Source of the DNA: an uncultured Clostridia bacterium | Lineage (GTDB): Bacteria; Bacillota; Clostridia; Oscillospirales; Acutalibacteraceae | Reading direction: 5' to 3' | NCBI GenBank assembly: GCA_947585965.1 | Contig: CANPXK010000003.1 | Coordinates: 1-64,000, forward strand | Length of the DNA: 64,000 nucleotides | Shown here: positions 1-9,971 of the stretch, piece after piece | Numbering within the stretch: the stretch's first letter is position 1 | Layout: every line of letters begins with the position of its first letter | The notes under the pieces: model-generated | Databases searched by the model: none | Seen by the model: the letters and a program-made list of their open reading frames with translations, nothing else | What the model was told of the DNA's origin: nothing | Made by a program: the position numbers and the translations under genes

Positions 1-692
1 GTCTTATTTGTTTCCTCCCGCAATCTGTAAAATTCAAGTTTGTAATCCGCCATACTCAAAACAAGATCCATCCTATGTCTTTTTTTATCTATTCCTGTAT
101 ATTCAAAATCTTCTATATATAATAATTTTGTATTCCTGTCTATAACTGAGTTACTTACAAAATCAGTGTTTTCAACAGCACGGCGTTCATTATCAAATAT
201 ACTGTTAATAATTTTTATTTCTTGGTTCAGTTCCTCCCTATACTTTGGGTTTACGCTTCTGTATGCCTCTTTAAGTTCTTCAGAACTCACATTCTTTTCA
301 TCAAATTGAATTCCGTTTTTTTCCGACTCACCAATAAGATATTGTATAACATTTTCGTACAGCACATCCATGGTAAGCTCTTTAATTTCTACATCCATGG
401 CAGTTTCTTTAGTCACTGATTTATATTCCTCGATTTTCTCGTCACAGCATTTCTGAACATATCCTTCATAATCCAGAACATCATACTTATTATATTTAAG
501 CCACGGATAAAATCGTGAGCTGTCCTCGTCATTAATAAACATCAGACGGGTACTGTCGGATTTACTTTCCTTAAATATCTGATTTTTATAATCCGGAATC
601 ATATTTCCGCATACTGCTATGCCGAATATTTCCGTTAATCCTATTGCCCCTATCAGTACAAGAGAAACTATTATCTTTTTATTCAGCCTCAT
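1..692 (-). CDS. Hypothetical membrane-anchored/secreted protein, C-terminus truncated by window edge (starts MRLNKKIIVSLVLIGAIGLTEIFG...)
   Basis: Open reading frame read on the minus strand from ATG at 692 to the window edge without a stop; overlaps the stop of the histidine kinase gene (679). Not in the supplied ORF track because it has no stop in the window. Confidence 0.75.
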   Translation of the reverse strand, partial: MRLNKKIIVSLVLIGAIGLTEIFGIAVCGNMIPDYKNQIFKESKSDSTRLMFINDEDSSRFYPWLKYNKYDVLDYEGYVQKCCDEKIEEYKSVTKETAMDVEIKELTMDVLYENVIQYLIGESEKNGIQFDEKNVSSEELKEAYRSVNPKYREELNQEIKIINSIFDNERRAVENTDFVSNSVIDRNTKLLYIEDFEYTGIDKKRHRMDLVLSMADYKLEFYRLREETNK

Positions 693-2136
693 TATTGCCT
701 ACCTCCGCCGTTTTTATCAATACCTGCACCTCTGTACCCTTTCCGGGTGTGCTTTCAAGTGTTATCCGGGCATTATGTTTTTTTGCTATTTCAGCACATA
801 ATGCAAGACCCAGACCTACTCCGCCCTGTTTTCTTGAACGTGATTTATCCACCATATAGAATGCCTCAAATATATGCTTCCTGTCCTCCTCGGATATTCC
901 TATTCCACTGTCCTTTACGGAAAACACTGCATAATCTCCGTCACGTTTGCAGGAAAGGTATATTTTTCCTCCCTCGCCCGAAGCCTTTACGGCATTGTCC
1001 AAAAGATTATATATAAGGGATTTAAATATATCCCGGTCGGCATTTATTGTCAGCGGCTCACAATAAACCGTAAGCTCAATCCCTTTTGCCTGTACTATCG
1101 GCATAAAAGCTATTTTCAGATCTCCCAGTATATTCTCCGTATTCACCGGTCTGAGTTCAAGAGAGCCGTTTCCTGATGATATAAGCTCCATAAGCTTTCC
1201 CGAAAGTGAACGTATACGCTTGGCTTCATCCACTATTATTCCCGAATATTCACTTAACTCATCGGGGGAAATATTTTTCTTTATCCTGAGTATTTCAGCA
1301 AAGCCGAGTATTGATGTCAGCGGAGTTTTTATCTCATGTGCAAGACTGTCAATAAAACGTTTCCGTTCCTCTGCGACCGTTTCTATTTTATTATAATTTT
1401 CCTCAACCGAGCCTGCCATTTTATTTATATTTTCGGAAAGTCTTTTCAACTCCTCGCTTCCCTTTACCTTAAGACGTTTGGAGTAATTCCCATGTGATAT
1501 TTCGTTTATGGATTTATTGATTTCCGCAAGCGGACATAAAAACAGCTTTATCATAATAAGCAAAATCAATGCGGTGACACAGGCGAGTATAACTGAAAGC
1601 ATTTGTGCAAATCTCAGTTGTCTTTCTCCCTCTGTGTATATTTCCGTTATATCCTGGGAGGTAACTACATAATACTCGTTCTCTTCAAGAATTATTTCCG
1701 AAGCCGCAAAAATATATGATTTTCCGTTAAAATCATTAATCAGAGAATAAATATCATTTTTGCTTTTTATTTTATCCAGTAATTCCGAGGGATTCACACT
1801 ATCGCTCCCGATACGTGTAAGCTCCCCTTTTTCGTCATATATAATGGTAATATTATCTTCAGCGAACTGCTTTAGTATCGTATTTTTTACTATATCATCA
1901 ATAGCATCTTTTGACATAACAAACTGATCCGACCTCAGACGCTCATAAGCTACATTGTTTTTTAATGTCGCACAAATAAATTCATGAGAAGAAACAGCAC
2001 GGCTTCTTTCTCTTGAAATCATAAGCGAACGATTATTCGTAAGTATAACGGCAACTGTTATATTAATCATTGCTATAACAAGAAATAATGTCGAAATAAA
2101 TATTTTGAACCAAAGTTTCAAAGACTTTCTCCTCAC
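679..2136 (-). CDS. Sensor histidine kinase (HAMP, HisKA, HATPase_c)
   Basis: N-terminal TM, second TM, 'SLAHEIKTPLTSILGFAE' H-box, 'DNAVKASGEGG' N-box, 'GVGLGLALCAEIAKKH' G-box; overlaps response regulator by 4 nt. Confidence 0.95.
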   Translation of the reverse strand: MRRKSLKLWFKIFISTLFLVIAMINITVAVILTNNRSLMISRERSRAVSSHEFICATLKNNVAYERLRSDQFVMSKDAIDDIVKNTILKQFAEDNITIIYDEKGELTRIGSDSVNPSELLDKIKSKNDIYSLINDFNGKSYIFAASEIILEENEYYVVTSQDITEIYTEGERQLRFAQMLSVILACVTALILLIMIKLFLCPLAEINKSINEISHGNYSKRLKVKGSEELKRLSENINKMAGSVEENYNKIETVAEERKRFIDSLAHEIKTPLTSILGFAEILRIKKNISPDELSEYSGIIVDEAKRIRSLSGKLMELISSGNGSLELRPVNTENILGDLKIAFMPIVQAKGIELTVYCEPLTINADRDIFKSLIYNLLDNAVKASGEGGKIYLSCKRDGDYAVFSVKDSGIGISEEDRKHIFEAFYMVDKSRSRKQGGVGLGLALCAEIAKKHNARITLESTPGKGTEVQVLIKTAEVGNNEAE

Positions 2137-2792
2137 TCTTTATTTTCAAGTCTGTATCCGAGCTTAGGCACCGTAATAAGTGAATTCTGGATTTCAAGCT
2201 TTTTTCTTATCTGCTGTACATGAGCGTCAACCGTCCTTGTTTCTCCCGTAAAATCATATCCCCATACAACCGAAAGCAATCTTTCCCTTGTCAGGGCAAT
2301 ATCAATGTTTTTCAGAAAATACACAAAAAGCTCAAATTCCTTGGGAGTCAGGGTTATATCCCTGTCATTCTTTTTTACTGTATGCTTTGCAACATCGACG
2401 GTTATATCACCGTATATAAAAACAGTTTTATGCTTGTTTCTCCTTCGCAGTATTACCTCTATCCTTGCAAGAAGCTCCACAGGTTCAAACGGCTTTACAA
2501 CATAATCCTCCGCACCAAGCTTAAGACCCCTTACCTTATCCGTTACATCCTGAAGTGCCGTAAGAAAAATTACAGGTGTCTTTTCTGTATTGATGTTTTT
2601 AACAACCTCAAATCCGCTGCATCCCGGGAGCATTATATCAAGTAAAACTAAATCATAATTATTATGTTTTATTTTCTCCGTTGCTTCAAGTCCATCGCCG
2701 CAAGTGTCGGATTCATATCCTGCAATAGATACTGTGACTTCAAGCATCTTTCTTATATTTTCATCATCTTCTGCAATAAGCAATTTTATCAT
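2133..2792 (-). CDS. OmpR/PhoB-family response regulator
   Basis: 'LLIAEDDENIRKML', 'DLVLLDIMLPGCSGFEVVK' receiver; C-terminal winged helix 'TRTVDAHVQQIRKKL'. Confidence 0.96.
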   Translation of the reverse strand: MIKLLIAEDDENIRKMLEVTVSIAGYESDTCGDGLEATEKIKHNNYDLVLLDIMLPGCSGFEVVKNINTEKTPVIFLTALQDVTDKVRGLKLGAEDYVVKPFEPVELLARIEVILRRRNKHKTVFIYGDITVDVAKHTVKKNDRDITLTPKEFELFVYFLKNIDIALTRERLLSVVWGYDFTGETRTVDAHVQQIRKKLEIQNSLITVPKLGYRLENKE

Positions 2793-3022
2793 TCTATCAA
2801 TATCCTTTCAATATTTTGCAACGTCAATATTATAACATTTATCTATTTAATAATAAAGCAGACAAATAACATAAATATCATGGATATGTAAGAATTTTGT
2901 AAAAATATTTTTTATTGATGTGCAAATATTCTTCTTTAAATTATAAATTCTTTATGTTATGATTACCTTAGAATGTTATTGCATACATTCAATAAATAAC
3001 TACATTTAAGTGAGGATGCACT

Positions 3023-3586
3023 ATGAAAAAAATTTTGTACATTAATGCCTGTATAAGACCTGATTCACGCACAAATCAATTAGCCGAAAAGCTTTTAAAC
3101 TTACTTGACGGTAAAATAACGCAGATTAATACTGACAACTGCGGTATTGCTCCACTTACTCTCAGTGCATTGGAAGAACGTGAAAAACTTATTGCAGACG
3201 GCAATTTTTCCGCTCCGGAATTTGAAAATGCACGTCTTTTTGCCGATGCCGATATCATTGTTATTTCAGCTCCGTATTGGGATATGTCATTCCCGTCCGC
3301 ACTTAAGGTTTATTTTGAAAACATCACAATTCGCGGTCTGACCTTCGGTTATACTGACGAAGGTGTCCCGAAAGGACTATGTAATGCGGATAAACTTTAT
3401 TACGTTACAACAGCCGGAGGAAAGATTTTTCATAATTTCGGCTTTGAATATGTTGATGCCCTCGTAAAAGGATTTTACGGAATAAAGGATACCGTTCTTA
3501 TCTCTGCCGAAGGACTTGATATTGAAGGAGCAGACGTAAAAAAAATACTTGAAGATGCAGAAAAAAACATTCGCATCCTTAAATAA
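3023..3586 (+). CDS. Flavodoxin-like NAD(P)H-dependent oxidoreductase
   Basis: 'LYINACIRPDSRTNQLAEKLL' and 'ADIIVISAPYWDMSFPSALKVYFENI' flavodoxin-fold motifs. Confidence 0.85.
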   Translation: MKKILYINACIRPDSRTNQLAEKLLNLLDGKITQINTDNCGIAPLTLSALEEREKLIADGNFSAPEFENARLFADADIIVISAPYWDMSFPSALKVYFENITIRGLTFGYTDEGVPKGLCNADKLYYVTTAGGKIFHNFGFEYVDALVKGFYGIKDTVLISAEGLDIEGADVKKILEDAEKNIRILK

Positions 3587-3601
3587 AATATTCTTGATAT
3601 A

Positions 3602-3630
3602 TTGTCAATCTACCTGAAATAGTTTATAAT
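3602..3630 (+). promoter_or_regulatory. Sigma-A-type promoter of the C1 protease gene (TTGTCA-17-TATAAT)
   Basis: TTGTCA 3602-3607, 17-nt spacer, TATAAT 3625-3630. Confidence 0.75.
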
Positions 3631-3711
3631 TAACATTATTAAGATGACTGTCGAAAAAGGTTCAGCAACCGATAAACGACAGGCAAATTTATTAAATAAG
3701 GAGTAGGTGAA

Positions 3712-6700
3712 ATGAAAACAAAATTTCCAAAACGGTCTTTAAGTGCTTTCATAGCACTAACGATCCTGTCATGTGCAACTCCCGCATTTGCAGTAACAGG
3801 ATCAAAAGACAGCCAAGCATCAGCCGCCACACCTGATAAAAAGGAATATATATCCGCGGATGCAGATCATTCAAGTTCAATAGCACCCGTGAGTAAGGAG
3901 TTTGTCCAATACCTTAAATCACCGGATGATTATGGCACAAATATTCCTTCACCTATTGATTTTAGTTATCTTGCCGATTCATACAAAAACAGCAGTCTTG
4001 CTAAAAACTTAAACGAAAATGAACTGCCGGAAAGTTATGATCTGCGTGATTACGGAAGAGTCCCGAGAGTTGAAAATCAAGGCTCTTACGGAACTTGTTG
4101 GGCGTTTGCAGCAAATTCTTCCGCAGAATCCGGAATCATTAAACAGTTTCCGTCAATTTCTCTCTCAAAAGCACATCTCGCCTGGTTCAGCTACGCAGGT
4201 CTTGCCGAAAGTGAACTTTATGAACGAGCCAGAGATTATAGTTCTTCAATATTTGATTTCGGTGGTTCATATATTGTCTCGGCTGCAGCTATGTCCGCCT
4301 GGAAAGGTCCTGTTTTGTCTGATAAGCTTCCATACAGTGCGATAGATGATTATAATATGGATCTATCCTCTTTTGAAGACCTTCGATATGATGCTGATTT
4401 TCATCTTCAGGATGTCCTGTTCGTACCATCTGATAAAAGCAATTCTGAACTTAACTCAGATTTATTGAAAAGTACCATTATCGAATACGGATGTACAACT
4501 ATAGATTATAATTCTTCAGATGAATACTATAATTACAAAACAAATTCCCACTATTGTTATGATGATCAAATTTCTAACCATGCGGTTTTGGTTGTCGGCT
4601 GGGACGATAATTATCCCAAAGAAAATTTCAATTCGGATCACCAACCGGAACATAACGGTGCCTGGCTTATTGAAAACAGTTGGGGAGCAGATTATGGTGA
4701 CAGCGGTTTTTTCTGGCTTTCATATTACGACAAAAGTGTATGTTATAACCCTAAATGTTTTTATAATCTTGAATCGGCAGACAATTATACCACAAACTAT
4801 CAATATGACTTAACAGGCTATCAATTATTACTAAACAGCAATTATACTAATGGAGACGAGGACAAAACTGCTTATGCGGCAAATCTTTTTACAGCTAAGG
4901 ACAATGAACAGCTCGAAGCTGTATCATTTTATACGACTGATGCCGATACTCAGTATCAGATAAGCATTTATACCGATTTGTCATCAAAAGATCCTAAATC
5001 AGGTAAACTTGTATATTCGGGCGAAACTAATACTGAGCCTTATGCAGGATATCACACCATTGAACTTGAAAATGCTGTAAAGCTTACGAAAAATACTGAT
5101 TTTTCGGTTATTGTAAAACTTTCCAATCCTAATTATGAGTACCCTGTTGCAGTTAATTGTTCTTACTCAAGCGTAAGAAAAGATGAGCTTGAATATTCTG
5201 TTTCCAAGGGAGTAGGTTTTATAAGTCCTGACGGCGATATGTGGGAAGATGTAAATGAATATTCATATTTTGACAGTTCATTAAATCCGGCAATACACTG
5301 TATAATGAGCTGTGCGTGTATAAAAGCATTTACAAATCCGTTGCCTGAAGACAATGAAGCTATCTCTAATGTCAGATTTTCGGAACTTGAAGGTCCGATA
5401 GCAATTGGAACAAAATTATATCTTGACGGCGATCAAACAATAAACTATCAGATCGATGGCGGAGATGTAAAAACTTATGATGGTGCAATTACTATTGATA
5501 AACCCTGTACAATTACTGCCTGGGGTGTAAAAGACGGTAAAACGGGAAACAAAGTAAGCCGCACATATACAATGGCTTCCGCTCAGCTTTGCGACTTAGT
5601 TTCAGATAACGGCACTGTAAATAATCTCGAAATAAATGATAAGGAGCCTGTTGAAATTTATCTTAAGGCAAACAAAAAAATAAGATTTTGTCCCAGAAGT
5701 GAAGATAATATAGAAGTAGACGGCAAAAAAACAGCCTCAGACGAATGGACGGATTATTATTCACTTTCAGCCAATGAAGGCAGCAAGGAAATAAAAATTG
5801 AAGTTTCCGGTGAAGGAAAAAATACAACAACTTATGTTTTAAAACTCATAAACATAAACAAATACGATGACATCTCTATAGATTATGAAAAAGAAACGAT
5901 AAGCTATAATGAAGATATCTATGAAGTAGTTGATAAAAACGGAAAGTTCATCCCCAACGGTTCTTCAGTATCGGATTATTCCGTTCTTAACAACGACAAT
6001 AACGAATACGAATATTTTGTTATATCGGATAAGCAAACAGGGGATTTTTCGGGATATCTGTATATACCTAAACGGCAATATCTCTCGCTGCCGTCCGATC
6101 CTGTAGATTTAACAGCCGAAGCTTCAAATTTTGCCTGCGGTCCTAACACTGTATGGAGCAGCAGTGAGGATAATTTTACCGAAATACACATAGATACAAA
6201 TAAAACAATATCTTTTAAGCCGGGAGTAACCTACCATGTATGGAAAATGGCAGATGAAAACAGCGGATTTGTTTCGGATATTTCTACAATTGAAATTGCG
6301 GACAGACCTGATGCACCGGTTGTAACGGTAGAAGATATAGCTGCAGATTATATCAGACTTAGTACAGCGGATGGATGCGAATACAGATTACCGGACGGAG
6401 AATGGCAGGACAGTCCTGAATTTGACTTGCTTGAACCGAACACAACATATAACTTTGAGGTAAGAATAAAATCCGGATATGATGATGAAAATGGCACTAA
6501 AGCACATTTTGCTTCGGAAATTACAACTGTTACTGCCACAACCTTAGAAGGAGAATTTTTCCCTGTTAGGTTTGTTTATCATGGAACGGAATTTTTTGCT
6601 GCGGATTACGGACTGCATATTGGAGAAAATGTACTTGATGTAACTGAAGATCTTCTTTTATCGGGAGAATTCGGATTTATCAAAGCTGATAATCAGGAAG

Positions 6701-7536
6701 ACGTCATAACCGTAAACGTAAGCAATAATGACGGCAAGTTTGTTGCAGACCGTGACATTATACTCAATGTTGAAATGATAAACTATGATGACGACGGAAA
6801 TCAGGTGCCTGTATCCGCAAGTGATTATACCTGTACAATATACTATCAAAATACTGATAGTGGTGAAATCATAGATAGTCAAATATATCAATTCCCAACT
6901 CCGGGTTATGTTGAAGCAGATGATATACACATACCTGAAGGTTATCTTCCTGACTATGAATATGAAGACCTCAATGTGCCGTATTTAGATTTTTATGAAG
7001 GAATCTGGAGAGTTTACGGTCAAGCACTTGTATTACCGATAACTATGAACGTTGACCCCTCTGAACCTTCGGACGAGCAATCCTCCGATGTACCCTCTGA
7101 GCCTTCGGACGAGCAATCCTCCGATGTACCCTCTGAGCCTTCGGACGAGCAATCTTCCGATGTACCCTCTGAACCTTCGGACGAGCAATCCTCCGATGTA
7201 CCCTCCGAGTCTTCGGACGAACAATCCTCCAATGTACCCTCTGAGCCTTCGGACGAGCAATCTTCTGATGTACCCTCCGAGCCTTCGGACGAACAGTCCT
7301 CCAATGTCGCATCTGAACCTGACAGAAATCCGACTATCGGTGTAACATCCGAACCCTCCGATAACGAACCGTCAGACAACAATCAGAATATAAGTACAGA
7401 TAATCAAAACACCGATAATAACCCTGTAAGCACCGGAGAAAACGCAACACCCATTACAATTTTAACTGTTTCCGTCCTTATTTCTGTTATAACCATAGCA
7501 ATTGTTTCAAGCAAAAAGAAAAAACACATGAATTAA
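3712..7536 (+). CDS. Cell-surface C1 (papain-like) cysteine protease with C-terminal SEPSDEQSSDVP repeats and a sortase-like anchor (NPVSTGE + TM + KKKK)
   Basis: Signal peptide; 'SYDLRDYGRVPRVENQGSYGTCWAFA' Cys motif; 'NHAVLVVGWDDNY' His motif; 'GAWLIENSWGADYGDSGFFWLSY' Asn motif; C-terminal repeats, TM and basic tail. Confidence 0.93.
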   Translation: MKTKFPKRSLSAFIALTILSCATPAFAVTGSKDSQASAATPDKKEYISADADHSSSIAPVSKEFVQYLKSPDDYGTNIPSPIDFSYLADSYKNSSLAKNLNENELPESYDLRDYGRVPRVENQGSYGTCWAFAANSSAESGIIKQFPSISLSKAHLAWFSYAGLAESELYERARDYSSSIFDFGGSYIVSAAAMSAWKGPVLSDKLPYSAIDDYNMDLSSFEDLRYDADFHLQDVLFVPSDKSNSELNSDLLKSTIIEYGCTTIDYNSSDEYYNYKTNSHYCYDDQISNHAVLVVGWDDNYPKENFNSDHQPEHNGAWLIENSWGADYGDSGFFWLSYYDKSVCYNPKCFYNLESADNYTTNYQYDLTGYQLLLNSNYTNGDEDKTAYAANLFTAKDNEQLEAVSFYTTDADTQYQISIYTDLSSKDPKSGKLVYSGETNTEPYAGYHTIELENAVKLTKNTDFSVIVKLSNPNYEYPVAVNCSYSSVRKDELEYSVSKGVGFISPDGDMWEDVNEYSYFDSSLNPAIHCIMSCACIKAFTNPLPEDNEAISNVRFSELEGPIAIGTKLYLDGDQTINYQIDGGDVKTYDGAITIDKPCTITAWGVKDGKTGNKVSRTYTMASAQLCDLVSDNGTVNNLEINDKEPVEIYLKANKKIRFCPRSEDNIEVDGKKTASDEWTDYYSLSANEGSKEIKIEVSGEGKNTTTYVLKLININKYDDISIDYEKETISYNEDIYEVVDKNGKFIPNGSSVSDYSVLNNDNNEYEYFVISDKQTGDFSGYLYIPKRQYLSLPSDPVDLTAEASNFACGPNTVWSSSEDNFTEIHIDTNKTISFKPGVTYHVWKMADENSGFVSDISTIEIADRPDAPVVTVEDIAADYIRLSTADGCEYRLPDGEWQDSPEFDLLEPNTTYNFEVRIKSGYDDENGTKAHFASEITTVTATTLEGEFFPVRFVYHGTEFFAADYGLHIGENVLDVTEDLLLSGEFGFIKADNQEDVITVNVSNNDGKFVADRDIILNVEMINYDDDGNQVPVSASDYTCTIYYQNTDSGEIIDSQIYQFPTPGYVEADDIHIPEGYLPDYEYEDLNVPYLDFYEGIWRVYGQALVLPITMNVDPSEPSDEQSSDVPSEPSDEQSSDVPSEPSDEQSSDVPSEPSDEQSSDVPSESSDEQSSNVPSEPSDEQSSDVPSEPSDEQSSNVASEPDRNPTIGVTSEPSDNEPSDNNQNISTDNQNTDNNPVSTGENATPITILTVSVLISVITIAIVSSKKKKHMN
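7060..7311 (+). repeat. 36-bp tandem repeats (about 7 copies) encoding SEPSDEQSS[DN]VP
   Basis: Near-identical 'gagccttcggacgagcaatcctccgatgtaccctct' units in the 3' part of the protease gene. Confidence 0.93.
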
Positions 7537-7682
7537 TAAAGAGCGGCTGACAGATAGATTTATCCCCCGTCTTAAAGGCGGGGGACTTCTCTTTATCCAT
7601 TAGATTAAAAATCTAAAATAAAAAATATTGCGTTCGACAAGATAGTTGAACGCAATATTTATAACAATGGATTTTCCTGCAA

Positions 7683-7763
7683 TGCGGGTGACAGGACTTG
7701 AACCTGCACGGTTTTGCCACCAGAACCTAAATCTGGCGCGTCTGCCAATTCCGCCACACCCGC
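7683..7763 (-). tRNA. tRNA-Leu (anticodon TAG)
   Basis: Reverse complement GCGGGTGTGGCGGAATTGGCAGACGCGCCAGATTTAGGTTCTGG...GGTTCAAGTCCTGTCACCCGCA: 7-bp acceptor, TTTAGGT anticodon loop, T-arm and extra arm; CCA not encoded. Confidence 0.95.
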
Positions 7764-7807
7764 ATATATAAATAAAAAACTTTCCGCCTGCTTTCGGCAC
7801 AAGTGTT

Positions 7808-7836
7808 ATTATACATAATAAATCTTTATTTGTCAA
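7808..7836 (-). promoter_or_regulatory. Consensus promoter for tRNA-Leu (TTGACA-17-TATAAT)
   Basis: Minus strand TTGACA (7836-7831), 17-nt spacer, TATAAT (7813-7808), upstream of the tRNA. Confidence 0.85.
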
Positions 7837-8079
7837 CAACTAATTGTCAAACATAAGGAGTGATATTTTTATTTAAATATCCTTATGTGTCAATTGTATC
7901 ACAATGGTTATCATGCATTTTTGTTTAAAATCACCTCTGACGGACATAACATTTTTGCGTATAACATTAATGCAGCGGTCGGCTCTCAATGCGTAAATCC
8001 GGTCGTTGTTTTGATTAAAAAACATATTATAAATTTACCAAGGAAAAAGAACCCGTGCCGGTAAAATAATTTTAATAGG

Positions 8080-8121
8080 AGAACTCCTTACCTCCAAAAA
8101 TGAAAGTAAGGAGTTCTTTTT
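8080..8121 (+). terminator. Strong hairpin with T-run in plus orientation
   Basis: AGAACTCCTTAC-14 nt-GTAAGGAGTTCT followed by TTTT. Confidence 0.7.
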
Positions 8122-8134
8122 ATACGGCTTATTA

Positions 8135-8869
8135 TCATGCACTCTTGCTGTCGTCGCTGATTTCTCTTTTCAGACGTCGTATTATCTTCTTTTCAAGACG
8201 TGATATATACGACTGAGATATTCCCAGCATATCCGCCACTTCCTTTTGTGTATGTGCCTTCTTTCCGTTAAGACCGAACCGAAGCTCCATTATGGAAAAC
8301 TCACGCTCATTAAGACGGTTTACAGCCTGCAGCAACTGATTTTCCTCCGATTCCTTTTCTATACGCATATTGACCATATCGCTGTCGCTGCCGAGAATAT
8401 CGGCAATAAGAAGCTCGTTTCCGTCATAGTCCACATTAAGCGGTTCGTCAATTGAAATTTCGTTTTTCTGCTGTGAAGTCTTACGCAAAAACATAAGTAT
8501 TTCATTTTCGATACAGCGTGATGCATAGGTGGCAAGTTTTATTCCCTTTTCCGGTCGGAATGTATTGACAGCCTTGATAAGTCCTATTGTCCCGATTGAT
8601 ATAAGATCCTCAACGCACAGATTTGATGATTCAAATTTTTTCGCTATATACACAACAAGCCTCAGATTATGCGTTATAAGCGGCTCCCTTGCACTTTCAT
8701 CACCATTCTGAATACGCTGCATAATTTCATTTTCCTCCTCCGCATTGAGAGGCGGAGGTAATGTTTCGGGGCCGTTTATGTAATATATCCCCTCTTTGCC
8801 CATAATCATCATACGAAGCTTTGCAATGCCGCTGACTGCCAACTCAGAAATCTCTTTCAATTTACTCAT
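8135..8869 (-). CDS. sigE: RNA polymerase sporulation sigma factor, sigma-E
   Basis: '[59 protein letters not shown]' and '[23 protein letters not shown]'; adjacent to spoIIGA. Confidence 0.95.
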   Translation of the reverse strand: MSKLKEISELAVSGIAKLRMMIMGKEGIYYINGPETLPPPLNAEEENEIMQRIQNGDESAREPLITHNLRLVVYIAKKFESSNLCVEDLISIGTIGLIKAVNTFRPEKGIKLATYASRCIENEILMFLRKTSQQKNEISIDEPLNVDYDGNELLIADILGSDSDMVNMRIEKESEENQLLQAVNRLNEREFSIMELRFGLNGKKAHTQKEVADMLGISQSYISRLEKKIIRRLKREISDDSKSA

Positions 8870-8941
8870 ATCATACCCCTTTGTGCAATATATACACTGT
8901 CAGTTTTCGTAGCCGCCTGTTTCTCATGCTCATATACATTT

Positions 8942-9778
8942 TCAGGGAATAAGCTCCGCCGGTACAAGTGCATCCGCATCCCCTACTATTCTTCCGTTTT
9001 TGCAAAGTGCTATATATGCTGAAACATCAAACCTCCTCCCGCCAATTTCAATACAGATATTATCCGCACGGAACGCAGCCATAACTCCCTCTCCCCCCAC
9101 AGATGAATACGGTATCATTCTTATTCCTTTCGGCATTTCCCCTGACAACTCCGTATTTTCCAGCTCCGGAAAATCCTTAAAAAGCTCCTGCCTTACGACT
9201 ATTGCCATATCCCCCGAAAACGGCTCCTTAAGGCTGTTGCCCGTATCCAACTTACCCCTACAGCTTATATCCCTGTTTTTATATCTGATTTTCACCATAC
9301 AGGCGGTATCGCCCGTATCTCCCCTGCCCGTTATCCGCATAATCACTCTCAGGATTACATAACAAACCAAAGTTGTTATAACAAGTGTGAGCGGCGACAT
9401 TGCTATATAAACACTGCTGTTGCGTACAATTATACTTTTTGATGAAAACAACATCCATATTGCTATCATTGCTCCGCAGTAGCCAAAGCTTATGAGAAAA
9501 AAAGAGGCCGCCGTCTTTATGAATCTTACCCTTTCAAGCGGTGCAAATGCTGCGGCAACTACTGCACAGGCTGTCAGAAAACTTACGACCATTGATAATC
9601 CTGAAGATATTGGAGGCAGAAGAATGATAAACGATGACACCCCGCCAACCGCTGCACCAAAGAACAGCCTTCGCCTTTTACAGCTTAATGACATGAATTT
9701 TTTTACCGTAAGCAATATTATATAATCTATTACAAAATTTACACAAAACAGTATGTCAATATATATCGTCTGCTCCAA
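8942..9778 (-). CDS. spoIIGA: Sigma-E processing peptidase SpoIIGA (probable TTG start at 9778)
   Basis: 'EQTIYIDILFCVNFVIDYIILL' membrane segment; C-terminal aspartyl-protease-like 'CRGKLDTGNSLKEPFSG'; upstream of sigE; RBS GGGGGGAG before TTG. Confidence 0.9.
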   Translation of the reverse strand: MEQTIYIDILFCVNFVIDYIILLTVKKFMSLSCKRRRLFFGAAVGGVSSFIILLPPISSGLSMVVSFLTACAVVAAAFAPLERVRFIKTAASFFLISFGYCGAMIAIWMLFSSKSIIVRNSSVYIAMSPLTLVITTLVCYVILRVIMRITGRGDTGDTACMVKIRYKNRDISCRGKLDTGNSLKEPFSGDMAIVVRQELFKDFPELENTELSGEMPKGIRMIPYSSVGGEGVMAAFRADNICIEIGGRRFDVSAYIALCKNGRIVGDADALVPAELIP

Positions 9779-9891
9779 GCTTCTCACTCTCCCCCCTTTT
9801 GCCGTCCGACAAAAACATGATAGCACAGGAAAAGCAAATAATTTGTCTTTAATCAATTTAACTCTGTTTAGTCCAAAAAAATTGAAAATAA

Positions 9892-9943
9892 CCGCATAGG
9901 GTGTTTGTTTTTTGTTTATCCGCTGCTTAAACACCCTGTGCGG
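9892..9943 (-). terminator. Hairpin terminator downstream of mazF
   Basis: CCGCACAGGGTGTTT...AAACACCCTATGCGG on the minus strand. Confidence 0.55.
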
Positions 9944-9971
9944 CATTATATTACGGTCTGAAGAATTACGG

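Noticed and set aside
7020-7382. Long ORFs opposite and in alternate frames over the protease repeats (for example 7020-7382 -, 7033-7260 -, 7043-7312 -, 7052-7345 +)
   Set aside because: Artefacts of a 36-bp in-phase tandem repeat; the real frame (3712-7536 +) has clear domains and anchor.
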